In this document: positions 44,292 through 52,993 of the stretch, piece after piece | Numbering within the stretch: the first letter of the stretch is position 1 | How the letters are laid out: every line of letters starts with the position of its first letter | Source: Clavibacter phaseoli | GTDB taxonomy: Bacteria > Actinomycetota > Actinomycetes > Actinomycetales > Microbacteriaceae | Direction of reading: 5' to 3' | Assembly (NCBI RefSeq): GCF_021922925.1 | Contig: NZ_CP040786.1 | Location: forward strand, 186,001-250,000 | DNA: 64,000 bases | Notes under the pieces: model-generated | The model's database searches: none | Told to the model about the DNA's origin: nothing | What the model saw: the letters and a program-made list of their open reading frames with translations, nothing else | Program-made: the position numbers and the translations under genes

Positions 44292-45914
44292 ATGCCCCGC
44301 CCCGCGATCCCGTCCGTGACCATCGCCACCCCCGAGGTGCGGGCGCTGCGCGCCGACCTCGAGGCGGCCCCGTTCACGCTCGCGTCGGCGCTCGACGTCT
44401 GGGGCGACGCGGCCGGGCAGGCGCTGCACCGGGGGAACCGGATCCCGGCCCGCCGCGCCGTGGACGCCGCGCGCACCGCCGACGGCCTGCCCGCGGCCGC
44501 CGCGCTCGCGGCCCTCTTCGTGCTGGGTGACCCCGTCGACGCGGCCGACCTCCGCGCCGCCCTGCCGACGCTCGGCCTCGACGGCGCAGAGTGCCTCGGC
44601 CTCGTCGAGGTCGACGGCGACCGGGTGCGACCGTCCGTCGACGTCCGCCCGTACGGCTTCATCGACGCGCACGGGGTCGGCGAGTGGTGGATCGCGTCCG
44701 ACCTGGGCGAGCTCGCCACCGGCGGCGCCCTCGACGAGGACCACGTGCTCGGCGTGGGCGGCGCGTCCGCCACGCTCAGCGGGCTCATGATCTCGACCCC
44801 GGTCACCACCGCGCTCGACCTCGGTACCGGCTGCGGGATCCAGGCGCTGCACGCGTCCCGGCACGCCGACCGCGTCGTCGCGACCGACATCTCCGCGCGC
44901 GCCCTGGCGTTCGCGGCGCTGAACGCCGCCCTCAACGGGATCACGACCATCGAGCTGCGGCTCGGCAGCCTGTTCGAGCCGGTCGCGGGGGAGCGGTTCG
45001 ACCACATCGTCTCGAACCCGCCCTTCGTGATCACCCCGCGCGCGGAGGGCGTGCCGGCCTACGAGTACCGCGACGCGGGCCTCGTCGGCGACGCCCTCGT
45101 CGAGGGCGTCGTCGCCGACCTCGCCGACCACCTCGCGCCCGGCGGCGTCGCGCAGCTCCTCGGCAACTGGGAGCACCGCGCCGGGGAGCCCGGCCTCGCG
45201 CGCGTCGCGGGCTGGCTCGATCGGGCGGCCGCGCGCACCGGGTCCGGCCTCGACGCGTGGATCGTCGAGCGCGAGGTGCAGGAGGCCGCGCTCTACGCCG
45301 AGACGTGGATCCGCGACGGCGGCACCCGCGCCGGCACCCCGGAGTCGGAGGCGCTCATGGACGCCTGGCTCGACGACTTCGCCGCGCGCGGGGTGGACGC
45401 GGTCGGCTTCGGCTACCTCACCCTCCGCCGCCCGGCCGCAGGGGCGCCGACGCTCCGCCGGATCGAGCGGCTGCACGGGGGCCTCGGCCACAACCCGACC
45501 GGCCTCGGCGACCACCTCCAGGCCTCCCTCGCCGCGCACGACGCCCTCGCCGGCGTCGACGACCGCGCGCTCGCCGGGCTCGCGCTCGTGGTGGCCGGCG
45601 ACGTCACGGAGGAGCGGCACTACTGGCCGGGCGCCGAGGATCCCACGGTCATGACGCTCCGCCAGGGCGCGGGCTTCGGACGCGAGGTGCCGCTCGACAC
45701 CGGGCTCGCGGCGCTCGTCGGCGCGTGCGACGGGGAGCTCGCGGTGGGGGCCATCGTCGACGCCGTCGCGCAGCTCACCGCGGTGGACGCCGACGCCCTG
45801 CGCGCCGAGCTGCTGCCGCGGATCCGCGGGCTCGTCGCCGACGGGTTCCTCCTGCTGCCGGGCGCGACGGCGGCGGGGGACGGGCTCGCCGACCGCCCAG
45901 CGCGCGACGCCTAG
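44292..45914 (+). CDS. Class I SAM-dependent methyltransferase (PrmC/RlmG-like)
   Basis: A 540-residue protein. The methyltransferase core has the SAM loop DLGTGCG at 176-182, acidic ATDIS near 198 and the amide/base-binding NPPF at 242-245, the signature of protein-glutamine or nucleic-acid N-methyltransferases. The N-terminal 165 residues form a separate DUF7059-like domain and the C-terminal 150 residues a winged-helix-like region. This three-part architecture is typical of actinobacteria; the substrate is unknown. A TAAGCT -10 six bases before the ATG suggests leaderless transcription. Confidence 0.9.
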   Translation: MPRPAIPSVTIATPEVRALRADLEAAPFTLASALDVWGDAAGQALHRGNRIPARRAVDAARTADGLPAAAALAALFVLGDPVDAADLRAALPTLGLDGAECLGLVEVDGDRVRPSVDVRPYGFIDAHGVGEWWIASDLGELATGGALDEDHVLGVGGASATLSGLMISTPVTTALDLGTGCGIQALHASRHADRVVATDISARALAFAALNAALNGITTIELRLGSLFEPVAGERFDHIVSNPPFVITPRAEGVPAYEYRDAGLVGDALVEGVVADLADHLAPGGVAQLLGNWEHRAGEPGLARVAGWLDRAAARTGSGLDAWIVEREVQEAALYAETWIRDGGTRAGTPESEALMDAWLDDFAARGVDAVGFGYLTLRRPAAGAPTLRRIERLHGGLGHNPTGLGDHLQASLAAHDALAGVDDRALAGLALVVAGDVTEERHYWPGAEDPTVMTLRQGAGFGREVPLDTGLAALVGACDGELAVGAIVDAVAQLTAVDADALRAELLPRIRGLVADGFLLLPGATAAGDGLADRPARDA

Positions 45915-45923
45915 GATCGCGGG

Positions 45924-46319
45924 GTGACTCCCCGAACCGCCCGCCGCGCCGCCCGTCCCGAGATCGTCCGCGCCGTCGTCCTCGACGCCGCGCTCATCGT
46001 CGTCTTCGTCCTCATCGGCCGCGCGAGCCACGGCGAGGACCTCGCGCCGTCGGGCGTGCTCGGCACCGCCTGGCCGTTCCTCGCGGGCGGGATCGTCGGC
46101 TGGATCGTCGCGCGGGCCTGGCGCAGCCCGTCGCGCGTCGTGCCCACCGGCCTGGTGGTCTGGGGCGTGACGCTGGTGGTGGGCATGGTGCTCCGTGCAC
46201 TCAGCGGCGAGGGCGTCGTGGTGCCGTTCGTGATCACGACCGCGATCATCCTGGCCGTCCTGATGCTCGGCTGGCGCGCCGTCGCGGCCGTCGTCGTCCG
46301 CCGGCGCGCGCGGGCCTGA
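45924..46319 (+). CDS. DUF3054 family membrane protein
   Basis: A 131-residue protein with four hydrophobic segments. The FVLIGRASHGE sequence after the first segment, the WPFLAGGIVGWIVARAW segment and the LVVWGVTLVVGMVLR helix are the DUF3054 pattern. The GTG at 45924 has a TAGGAT -10 six bases upstream. Function unknown. Confidence 0.88.
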   Translation: MTPRTARRAARPEIVRAVVLDAALIVVFVLIGRASHGEDLAPSGVLGTAWPFLAGGIVGWIVARAWRSPSRVVPTGLVVWGVTLVVGMVLRALSGEGVVVPFVITTAIILAVLMLGWRAVAAVVVRRRARA

Positions 46320-46338
46320 TCCCTCCGGCCGCCCCGCG

Positions 46339-46776
46339 TCAGGCGGCCGGCGGCGTAGGGGCCTGGGCCTCCATCACGGCGATGAGCGCCTTCGCGTAGG
46401 CCTCCTCGGCCTCGAGGTCGCGGTGCTCGACCTCGGTGCCATCGATCACGACGAGCACCACGTGCGCGCCGTCCTCCGCGCCGCCGATCTCGCGCCGGAG
46501 CGACCGGAACGCGCCGCCGAGCAGCGCCCGGAGCTGGTCCTCGCGCGGCAGCCACAGGCTGTCCTCGAGCGCCACGGAGTCGAGCGCCCACTCCGTCGTG
46601 CCGTTGAAGCCGAGCACGGTGCCGGTCGCGTGCTCGTGCGCCTCGATCGTGAGCTCGCTGATGGTGAAGACGTCGGACTCGAAGCCCTGGCCGCGGATCC
46701 GGAACCGGTCGCCGGGCTCGGGGCTCCACTCGAGTCCGAGCTCCAGGAGGGTCGTGGCATGCGCGGTGGAGATCAT
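46339..46776 (-). CDS. Conserved small actinobacterial protein (CpaE-like annotation in relatives)
   Basis: A 145-residue soluble protein. The LGLEWSPEPGDRFRI and GFNGTTEWALDSV... LWLPREDQLRALLG blocks recur in short actinobacterial proteins that databases call pilus assembly protein CpaE, although no P-loop is present here and that label is not supported. CATACT six bases before the ATG (minus strand 46783-46788) points to a leaderless mRNA. Role unknown. Confidence 0.75.
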   Translation of the reverse strand: MISTAHATTLLELGLEWSPEPGDRFRIRGQGFESDVFTISELTIEAHEHATGTVLGFNGTTEWALDSVALEDSLWLPREDQLRALLGGAFRSLRREIGGAEDGAHVVLVVIDGTEVEHRDLEAEEAYAKALIAVMEAQAPTPPAA

Positions 46777-46896
46777 CCGTGCAGTATGCCCGGCGCTCCC
46801 GGGCGTCGCCTCCGCAGGCGGGGGAATGCGTGTGCATTAGATTCGCAGGGCACCGCTTGCGGCAGACGCCGCCGCCGGTCGGACACGGGGAGGACC

Positions 46897-47898
46897 ATGC
46901 GCGCGACAGTCAAGGACGTCGCCGCGCGCGCCGGGGTCTCGCCGAAGACCGTGTCGAACGTCATCACCGGCCGCGTCGCCGTGAGCCCCGCCACGCGCGA
47001 GCGCGTCGAGCGGGCCGTCGCCGACCTCGACTACGTGCCGAACCTCTCCGCGCGCGGCCTGCGCAACGGGCGCACGGGAGTCATCGCGGTCGCGCTGCCC
47101 GACCTCGGCACCGCGTACTCCGCGGAGCTCGCGCACCACCTGGTGGAGGTCGCGCACGAGGCCGGCTACAGCATCCAGATGGAGGAGACGGGCTCGCGGC
47201 CCGACCGCGAGCGCGACCTCATGTCCCGCGCGCGGGAGCACCTGGTCGACGGCCTGATCCTCAATCCCGTGCTCCTCTCGCGGAGCGCCATCGTGCGCGC
47301 CGAGTCGCTGCCGCCCGTCGTGGTGATCGGCGAGGTCGAGCAGGAGATCGTCGACCGGGTGCTCGTCGACAGCGTCCAGGCGGCGTACGACATGACGCGC
47401 TTCCTCCTCGGCACGGGCGCCCGGCGCATCGCCGCGGTCGGCACGGCCACCCGCGAGGAGTCCGCGGCCGGCGACCTCCGCCGGATCGGCTACCGGCGCG
47501 CGATGGAGGAGGCGGGCGAGGCGCCCATCGAGATCGACCGCACGGGCTGGAACAGCGCGTCCGGGGCCGAGGCGGTCGACGCCTGGCTGGCGGACGGCAA
47601 CGCCCTCCCCGACGCGCTCTTCTGCTTCACCGACGGCCTCGCGTTCGGCGTCCTGCGCGCGCTCGCCGACCACGGCGTGCGCGTGCCGGAGGACGTCCAG
47701 GTCGCGGGCTTCGACGACGTCGACCAGGCGCGCTTCTCGATCCCCGCCCTCACCTCCGTGCACTTCGACATCCGCGCCTACGCGGAGGCGGCCGTGGGCC
47801 AGCTCGTCCGCCGGATCGAGGAGCGCGACGGCCCGCCCGTGCAGATCGTGATCCCGCACCGCATCGTCGCCCGCGGCAGCACGCGCGACCCCGCCTGA
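46897..47898 (+). CDS. LacI-family transcriptional regulator
   Basis: A 333-residue sugar-responsive repressor. The N-terminal helix-turn-helix VKDVAARAGVSPKTVSNVITGRVAVSP (4-30) and hinge are followed by a periplasmic-binding-like ligand domain ending in the usual VAGFDDVDQARFSIPALTSVHFD. A GGGGAGGA site precedes the ATG. It is upstream of and co-oriented with the arabinoside transporter, separated by a region holding two palindromes, so it most likely controls that cluster and perhaps itself. Confidence 0.95.
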   Translation: MRATVKDVAARAGVSPKTVSNVITGRVAVSPATRERVERAVADLDYVPNLSARGLRNGRTGVIAVALPDLGTAYSAELAHHLVEVAHEAGYSIQMEETGSRPDRERDLMSRAREHLVDGLILNPVLLSRSAIVRAESLPPVVVIGEVEQEIVDRVLVDSVQAAYDMTRFLLGTGARRIAAVGTATREESAAGDLRRIGYRRAMEEAGEAPIEIDRTGWNSASGAEAVDAWLADGNALPDALFCFTDGLAFGVLRALADHGVRVPEDVQVAGFDDVDQARFSIPALTSVHFDIRAYAEAAVGQLVRRIEERDGPPVQIVIPHRIVARGSTRDPA

Positions 47899-47914
47899 CC
47901 CGTCCTGCTCCCTC

Positions 47915-47924
47915 CGCGAACGTT
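47915..47924. promoter_or_regulatory. Palindrome CGAACGTTCG
   Basis: A perfect 10-bp palindrome 17 bases after the LacI-type gene, in the promoter region of the transporter. It may be an auxiliary operator; it is short and could be chance. Confidence 0.35.
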
Positions 47925-47957
47925 CGGCTGATCGTCCGACGGAAACGTTGCGCTCCG

Positions 47958-47975
47958 CATTACAACGATGTAATG
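47958..47975. promoter_or_regulatory. Probable LacI-family operator
   Basis: CATTACAACGATGTAATG: an 18-bp near-perfect palindrome with a central CG, one mismatched pair, the normal design of LacI-family operators. It overlaps the probable -10 region (GTAATGAT) and lies 27 bases before the binding-protein start. Confidence 0.75.
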
Positions 47976-48001
47976 ATCGCTGCATCACGAAGGAGTGGTC
48001 A

Positions 48002-49351
48002 ATGGATCCTGTTACGGGAAAGGCCGGGGGACGTCCCTCGGCATGGTCGAGGCGTCAGATCCTCATGGGCGGAGCGGCGGCCCTCGGCGGCGCGTTCCTG
48101 GTCGGGGGCCTCTCCGGCTGCGCGCCCCAGGTGGCGTCGGCCGGCGGCATCGTCGACCTGAAGTACTGGCACCTGCTGTCCGGGGGCGACGGCATCCGGA
48201 TGACGGAGATGGTGAAGGAGGCGAACGACTCCGGCGGCGGGTTCGACGTCACGGCCACCGTCCTCGCCTGGGGTCAGCCGTACTACACGAAGCTCGCGAT
48301 GGCGTCGGTGGGCGGCCGCGCTCCCGACGTCGCGATCATGCACGCGGCGCGCGTGCCCGGCTTCGCGCCGGGCGGCCTGCTCGACCCGTGGGACACCGAC
48401 CGGCTCGCGGAGCTCGGCGTCACCCAGGCCGACTTCGAGCCGCGGGTGTGGGACAAGGGCGTGGTCGACGGGCAGCTGTACTCCATCGCGCTCGACAGCC
48501 ACCCGTTCATCCTCATGTACAACACGGACATCGCCCGCGAGGCCGGCATCCTCGGCGACGACGGGCAGCTCGCGGAGATCACGACGCCCGACGGCTTCCT
48601 CGAGGCGATGCGCGCCATGCAGGGCGTCACCGGCGAGCACGGCCTCAGCTACGGCTACCTCGGCGACGGCGCCCAGATGTGGCGCATGTTCTACACGTTG
48701 TACAAGCAGATGGGAGGCGACATGGAGCTGCCCACGGGCGGCCAGGTCGTCTACGACCGCGACAAGGCCGTCGCGTCGCTCGAGTACATCCAGAGCCTGC
48801 TCGACGGCACGATCGCCACCCCGAGCGGCGACGCGGGCACCGCCATCGCCGAGTTCGCGGGCGGCAAGAGCGGCGCCATCGTCACGGGCGTGTGGGAGCT
48901 CCCCACCTTCCAGACGGCGGAGGTGCCGTTCGACGCGATGCCCATCCCGAACCTCTTCGGCACGCCCGCGACCTTCGCCGACTCGCACGCGTTCGTGCTG
49001 CCGCACCAGAGCTCGCCGGATCCCGTCAAGCGCGAGAGGACGTACGCCTTCGTCGCCGACCTGCTGAAGAACTCGCTGCAGTGGGCGGGCGCCGGGCACA
49101 TCCCCGCGTACAAGCCCGTCGTCGACAGCCCCGAGTACGCGGAGCTCCTGCCGCAGGCGCACTACGCGAACGCGGCCGAGCAGATCGAATACGACCCCGT
49201 GGCGTACTTCACCGGATCCGGCTCGGACTTCCAGACGTACTTCGCCGAGAACGTGCAGAACGTGTTCCTCGGGCGCCAGGAGGCGGGCGTGGGCCTCGAC
49301 GCCTTCATCCGGCAGATCGACGCCCTGCTCGCGAAGCCCAACCCCCTGTAG
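48002..49351 (+). CDS. ABC transporter sugar-binding lipoprotein
   Basis: A 449-residue extracellular solute-binding protein of family 1. The signal segment has twin arginines (SRRQILMGG) and a lipobox LSGC with Cys40, so it may be a Tat-exported lipoprotein. The mature part shows the DVAIMHAARVPGFAPGGLLDPWD and IALDSHPFILMYNTDIAREAGI segments of the family. AAGGAG site six bases upstream. With the permeases and GH51 enzyme it probably binds arabinose or arabino-oligosaccharides. Confidence 0.94.
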   Translation: MDPVTGKAGGRPSAWSRRQILMGGAAALGGAFLVGGLSGCAPQVASAGGIVDLKYWHLLSGGDGIRMTEMVKEANDSGGGFDVTATVLAWGQPYYTKLAMASVGGRAPDVAIMHAARVPGFAPGGLLDPWDTDRLAELGVTQADFEPRVWDKGVVDGQLYSIALDSHPFILMYNTDIAREAGILGDDGQLAEITTPDGFLEAMRAMQGVTGEHGLSYGYLGDGAQMWRMFYTLYKQMGGDMELPTGGQVVYDRDKAVASLEYIQSLLDGTIATPSGDAGTAIAEFAGGKSGAIVTGVWELPTFQTAEVPFDAMPIPNLFGTPATFADSHAFVLPHQSSPDPVKRERTYAFVADLLKNSLQWAGAGHIPAYKPVVDSPEYAELLPQAHYANAAEQIEYDPVAYFTGSGSDFQTYFAENVQNVFLGRQEAGVGLDAFIRQIDALLAKPNPL

Positions 49352-49444
49352 CGCGCGACCACGCAGCGCCCGATCGATCTCGCGGTCGCCGCCCGTGCGC
49401 GGCGCCGCACCCTCTTCCCAGCGAAACGACGAAGGAGTCCACTC

Positions 49445-50389
49445 GTGACGACAGCAGCACCACCCACCCCGGTCGCCCCCGCGGCCGGGTCCCCGTCCCC
49501 GCGGCCGGCCGCGGGCAGCCCGAAGGCCCGGGCCAAGGAGCAGACCCAGGGGATGCTCTTCATCGCCCCGTTCCTCATCACCTTCCTGCTGTTCCTGGTC
49601 TGGCCCGTCCTCTACGGCTTCTACCAGAGCCTCACCGGGCAGAGCCTCACGGGCGCGAACAGCCAGCTCATCGGCTTCGCGAACTACTTCGAGGCCTTCG
49701 GCGACTCCCAGATGTGGCGCTCGCTCGGCAACACCGTGGTGTTCACGATCGCCAGCACCATCCCCCTCCTGGTCGTCGGCCTCGTGCTCGCGCTCCTCGT
49801 GAACCTCGGCCTCCCCGGCCAGTGGCTCTGGCGGCTCGCGTTCTTCCTGCCGTTCCTGCTCGCGTCCACGGTCGTGTCGCTGTTCTGGCTCTGGATGTAC
49901 AACCCGCAGCTCGGCGTCGTCAACGCGATCGCGGGCGCGTTCGGCCTGCCGCAGCCCGCGTGGCTGCAGGACTCGAACCTCGCCATGACGAGCGTCGTCG
50001 TGACCACCGTGTGGTGGACCGTCGGGTTCAACTTCCTCATCTACCTGGCGGCGCTGCAGAACATCCCCGACCAGCAGTACGAGGCGGCCGCGCTCGACGG
50101 CGCGGGGAAGTGGCGGCAGCTGTTCTCCATCACGATCCCGCAGCTCGCGCCGACCACCGCGCTCCTCGCGATCCTGCAGGTGCTCGCGTCGCTAAAGGTC
50201 TTCGACCAGATCTACCAGATGACCGCGGGCGGGCCCGGCGGTTCGACCCGGCCCATCGTGCAGTACGTCTTCGAGACCGGGTTCACCGGCTTCCGCTTCG
50301 GCTACTCGGCCGCCATCTCGTACATCTTCTTCGCCCTGATCGTCGTGATCTCGGTCATCCAGTTCACCGCGACACGGAGGAAGTCATGA
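49445..50389 (+). CDS. Sugar ABC transporter permease (MalF/UgpA type)
   Basis: A 314-residue permease with six transmembrane helices and the EAA loop EAAALDGAGKWRQLFSITIPQLAP that contacts the ATPase. The basic and Pro-rich N-terminus is cytoplasmic. GTG start with a GAAGGAG site. Its stop overlaps the next permease by four bases. Confidence 0.95.
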   Translation: MTTAAPPTPVAPAAGSPSPRPAAGSPKARAKEQTQGMLFIAPFLITFLLFLVWPVLYGFYQSLTGQSLTGANSQLIGFANYFEAFGDSQMWRSLGNTVVFTIASTIPLLVVGLVLALLVNLGLPGQWLWRLAFFLPFLLASTVVSLFWLWMYNPQLGVVNAIAGAFGLPQPAWLQDSNLAMTSVVVTTVWWTVGFNFLIYLAALQNIPDQQYEAAALDGAGKWRQLFSITIPQLAPTTALLAILQVLASLKVFDQIYQMTAGGPGGSTRPIVQYVFETGFTGFRFGYSAAISYIFFALIVVISVIQFTATRRKS

Positions 50390-51306
50390 CCACCGCCACC
50401 CGTCCCGCCTTCTCCTCCGGCACGCTCGCCCGGAAGCCCGCGACCAGCGCCGTCGCCCGCCAGGGCCGTACCGGCACGCCCCGGTTCGCGCCCTCGCGCA
50501 TCGCCGCGCTCCTGATCCTCATCGTCCTCGCCGCCGCGTGGCTGCTGCCGTTCCTCTGGGCGGTGCTCACGTCGTTCAAGTCGGAGACCGACGCCGCGGC
50601 GTTCCCCGTGACGATCTTCCCCGCGGGCGGCTTCACGCTCGACGCCTACGCGTCGGTGCTGAACGGCGGCACGATCCCGCTGTGGACCTGGAACAGCCTG
50701 CTCACGAGCACGGTGATCACGGTCGTCGCGGTCGTGTTCTCGGCGCTCGCCGGCTACGCGCTCAGCCGCATCGACTTCCGCGGCCGCAAGGTGCTGATGG
50801 GGGCGATCGTGGCGTCGATCATCATCCCGCCGCAGATCCTCATCGTCCCGCTCTTCTACCAGATGCTCTCGTTCAACCTGGTGGACACCCTCTGGGCCGT
50901 GATCCTGCCGCAGATCGTGCAGCCCGCCATGGTGTTCATCCTGAAGGCGTTCTTCGACCAGATCCCGATCGAGCTCGAGGACGCCGCGCGCGTCGACGGC
51001 GCCGGACGCGTCCGCGTGTTCCTGCAGATCGTGATGCCGCTGTCGCGCCCCATCCTCTCGGCGGTGGCGATCTTCGTCTTCATCGGCGCGTGGAACAACT
51101 TCCTCTGGCCCTTCATCGCCACGAACGACGCCACGCTCATGACCCTTCCGGTCGGCCTGCAGACCGTGAAGAACGCCTACGGGATCCAGTATGCGCAGAA
51201 CATGGCCTCGGCCGTGCTCGCCGCGCTGCCGCTGATCCTGGTGTTCCTCTTCTTCCAGCGCCAGATCATCAAGGGCATCTCGACCACCGGGTTCGGCGGC
51301 CAGTGA
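50386..51306 (+). CDS. Sugar ABC transporter permease (MalG/UgpE type)
   Basis: A 306-residue permease with six helices and the EAA-like loop ELEDAARVDGAGRVRVFLQIVMPLSRP. The ATG is inside the ATGA overlap with the upstream permease. No ATPase gene follows; GH51 is next after 82 bases. The cluster therefore depends on an ATPase encoded elsewhere. Confidence 0.95.
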   Translation: MTTATRPAFSSGTLARKPATSAVARQGRTGTPRFAPSRIAALLILIVLAAAWLLPFLWAVLTSFKSETDAAAFPVTIFPAGGFTLDAYASVLNGGTIPLWTWNSLLTSTVITVVAVVFSALAGYALSRIDFRGRKVLMGAIVASIIIPPQILIVPLFYQMLSFNLVDTLWAVILPQIVQPAMVFILKAFFDQIPIELEDAARVDGAGRVRVFLQIVMPLSRPILSAVAIFVFIGAWNNFLWPFIATNDATLMTLPVGLQTVKNAYGIQYAQNMASAVLAALPLILVFLFFQRQIIKGISTTGFGGQ

Positions 51307-51388
51307 CCCGCCCCGCGCCCCGCTCCGCCCCATCCGCCCATCCCGCCCGGGACGCACGTGCCCGGACCCCACGTCCAGGAGGACGCCC

Positions 51389-52927
51389 ATGACCCGCGCC
51401 CGCATCACCATCGACCGCGACTTCACCATCGGCGACGTGCCCCGTCGGCTCTTCGGCTCGTTCGTCGAGCACATGGGCCGGTGCGTCTATAGCGGCATCT
51501 ACGAGCCGGGCCACCCCACCGCCACGCCCGAGGGCTACCGGCAGGACGTGCTCGACCTCACGAAGGAGCTCGGCGCCACCGTCGTGCGCTACCCCGGCGG
51601 CAACTTCGTCTCCGGCTACGACTGGGAGGACGGCGTCGGCCCGGTCGCGGACCGGCCCCGCCGCCTCGACGGCGCGTGGCACACCGTGGAGACCAACGCG
51701 TTCGGCCTGCACGAGTTCGTGGGCTGGTCGAAGGCCGCGGGCGTCGAGGTCATGGAGGCCGTCAACCTCGGCACGCGCGGCGTCGACGCGGCGCGCTCGC
51801 TGGTGGAGTACGCGAACCACCCCGGTGGATCCAAGCACTCTGACATGCGCCGGAGGAACGGCGCCGAGGAGCCCTTCGACATCAAGCTCTGGTGCCTCGG
51901 CAACGAGATGGACGGGCCGTGGCAGATCGGGCACAAGACCGCCGACGAGTACGGCCGCCTCGCGCAGGAGGCGGGCAAGGCCATGCGGCTCGTGGACCCG
52001 TCCATCGAGCTGGTCGCGTGCGGCAGCTCCAACTCGGGCATGCCGACGTTCGGGCAGTGGGAGCAGACCGTGCTCGGCCACACCTACGACGTCGTCGACT
52101 ACGTCTCGCTGCACGCCTACTACCAGGAGCACGAGGGCGACGTGCGGAGCTTCCTCGCGAGCGCGGTCGACATGGACTTCTTCATCGAGTCGGTGGTCGC
52201 GACCGCGGACGCGACCGGCGCGCGGCTCAAGAACCGCAAGAGGATCGACCTCTCGTTCGACGAGTGGAACGTCTGGTACCAGCGCGGGCTCGACGGCGAG
52301 GACCAGCCGCATCGCATCGAGGAGTCCGGCTGGCGCGAGCACCCGCGGGTCATCGAGGACGAGTACAGCGTGACCGACGCGGTCGTCGTCGGCACGCTGC
52401 TCAACTCGCTGCTGCGGCACGGCGACCGGGTGAAGATCGCGAACCAGGCGCAGCTCGTGAACGTGATCGCGCCGATCCGCAGCGAGGAGGGCGGGCCCGC
52501 CTGGCGGCAGTCGATCTTCTGGCCGTTCGCCCGCATGGCGCAGCTCGCCACGGGCCGGATCCTCCAGGTGGAGGTCGACAGCGACCGCTACGACAACGAC
52601 CGGTTCGGCACCGCCGACGTGGTCGACGTGAGCGCCACCTGGGATGACGAGGCCGGCACCGTCTCGCTCTTCCTCGCCAACCGCGGCCTCGAGGAGGACG
52701 CGTCCACCGAGGTCGCGCTGCGCGGGCTCGACGCCGGCCGGATCCTCCGCGCCGAGGTCCTGCGCGTCCCCGAGGGCGGCGACCGGTACTCGAGCAACAC
52801 GCTCGAGTCCGGCGAGCAGGTCGGACTCGTGCCGCTCGAGGGCGTGCACGCCGAGGGCGGGCGCCTCGCGCTCACCCTCCCGGCGCTGTCGTGGGCGGTC
52901 GTGGTGCTGGACGTGACCCGCAGCTGA
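51389..52927 (+). CDS. Alpha-L-arabinofuranosidase, glycoside hydrolase family 51
   Basis: A 512-residue retaining glycosidase releasing terminal arabinofuranosyl units from arabinan and arabinoxylan fragments. Acid/base Glu173 lies in WCLGNEMDGPW and nucleophile Glu292 in SFDEWNVWY; RYPGGNFVSGYDWEDGVGP is the family hallmark. No signal peptide, so it acts on imported oligosaccharides. CAGGAGGACGCCC precedes the ATG. It completes a LacI-controlled plant-polysaccharide utilisation cluster. Confidence 0.97.
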   Translation: MTRARITIDRDFTIGDVPRRLFGSFVEHMGRCVYSGIYEPGHPTATPEGYRQDVLDLTKELGATVVRYPGGNFVSGYDWEDGVGPVADRPRRLDGAWHTVETNAFGLHEFVGWSKAAGVEVMEAVNLGTRGVDAARSLVEYANHPGGSKHSDMRRRNGAEEPFDIKLWCLGNEMDGPWQIGHKTADEYGRLAQEAGKAMRLVDPSIELVACGSSNSGMPTFGQWEQTVLGHTYDVVDYVSLHAYYQEHEGDVRSFLASAVDMDFFIESVVATADATGARLKNRKRIDLSFDEWNVWYQRGLDGEDQPHRIEESGWREHPRVIEDEYSVTDAVVVGTLLNSLLRHGDRVKIANQAQLVNVIAPIRSEEGGPAWRQSIFWPFARMAQLATGRILQVEVDSDRYDNDRFGTADVVDVSATWDDEAGTVSLFLANRGLEEDASTEVALRGLDAGRILRAEVLRVPEGGDRYSSNTLESGEQVGLVPLEGVHAEGGRLALTLPALSWAVVVLDVTRS

Positions 52928-52937
52928 CGCGCGCACG

Positions 52938-52982
52938 ACGACGACGGCCCGCCCTGCGCGATGCAGGGCGGGCCGTCGTCGT
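52938..52982. terminator. Bidirectional terminator between GH51 and the HtrA-like gene
   Basis: A perfect 20-bp stem (ACGACGACGGCCCGCCCTGC and its complement) with a five-base loop between convergent genes. Confidence 0.85.
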
Positions 52983-52993
52983 GGGGGAGCCGA

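Noticed and set aside
46339..46776. Pilus assembly protein CpaE
   Set aside because: Relatives carry this label but the protein lacks the P-loop and receiver domains of CpaE.
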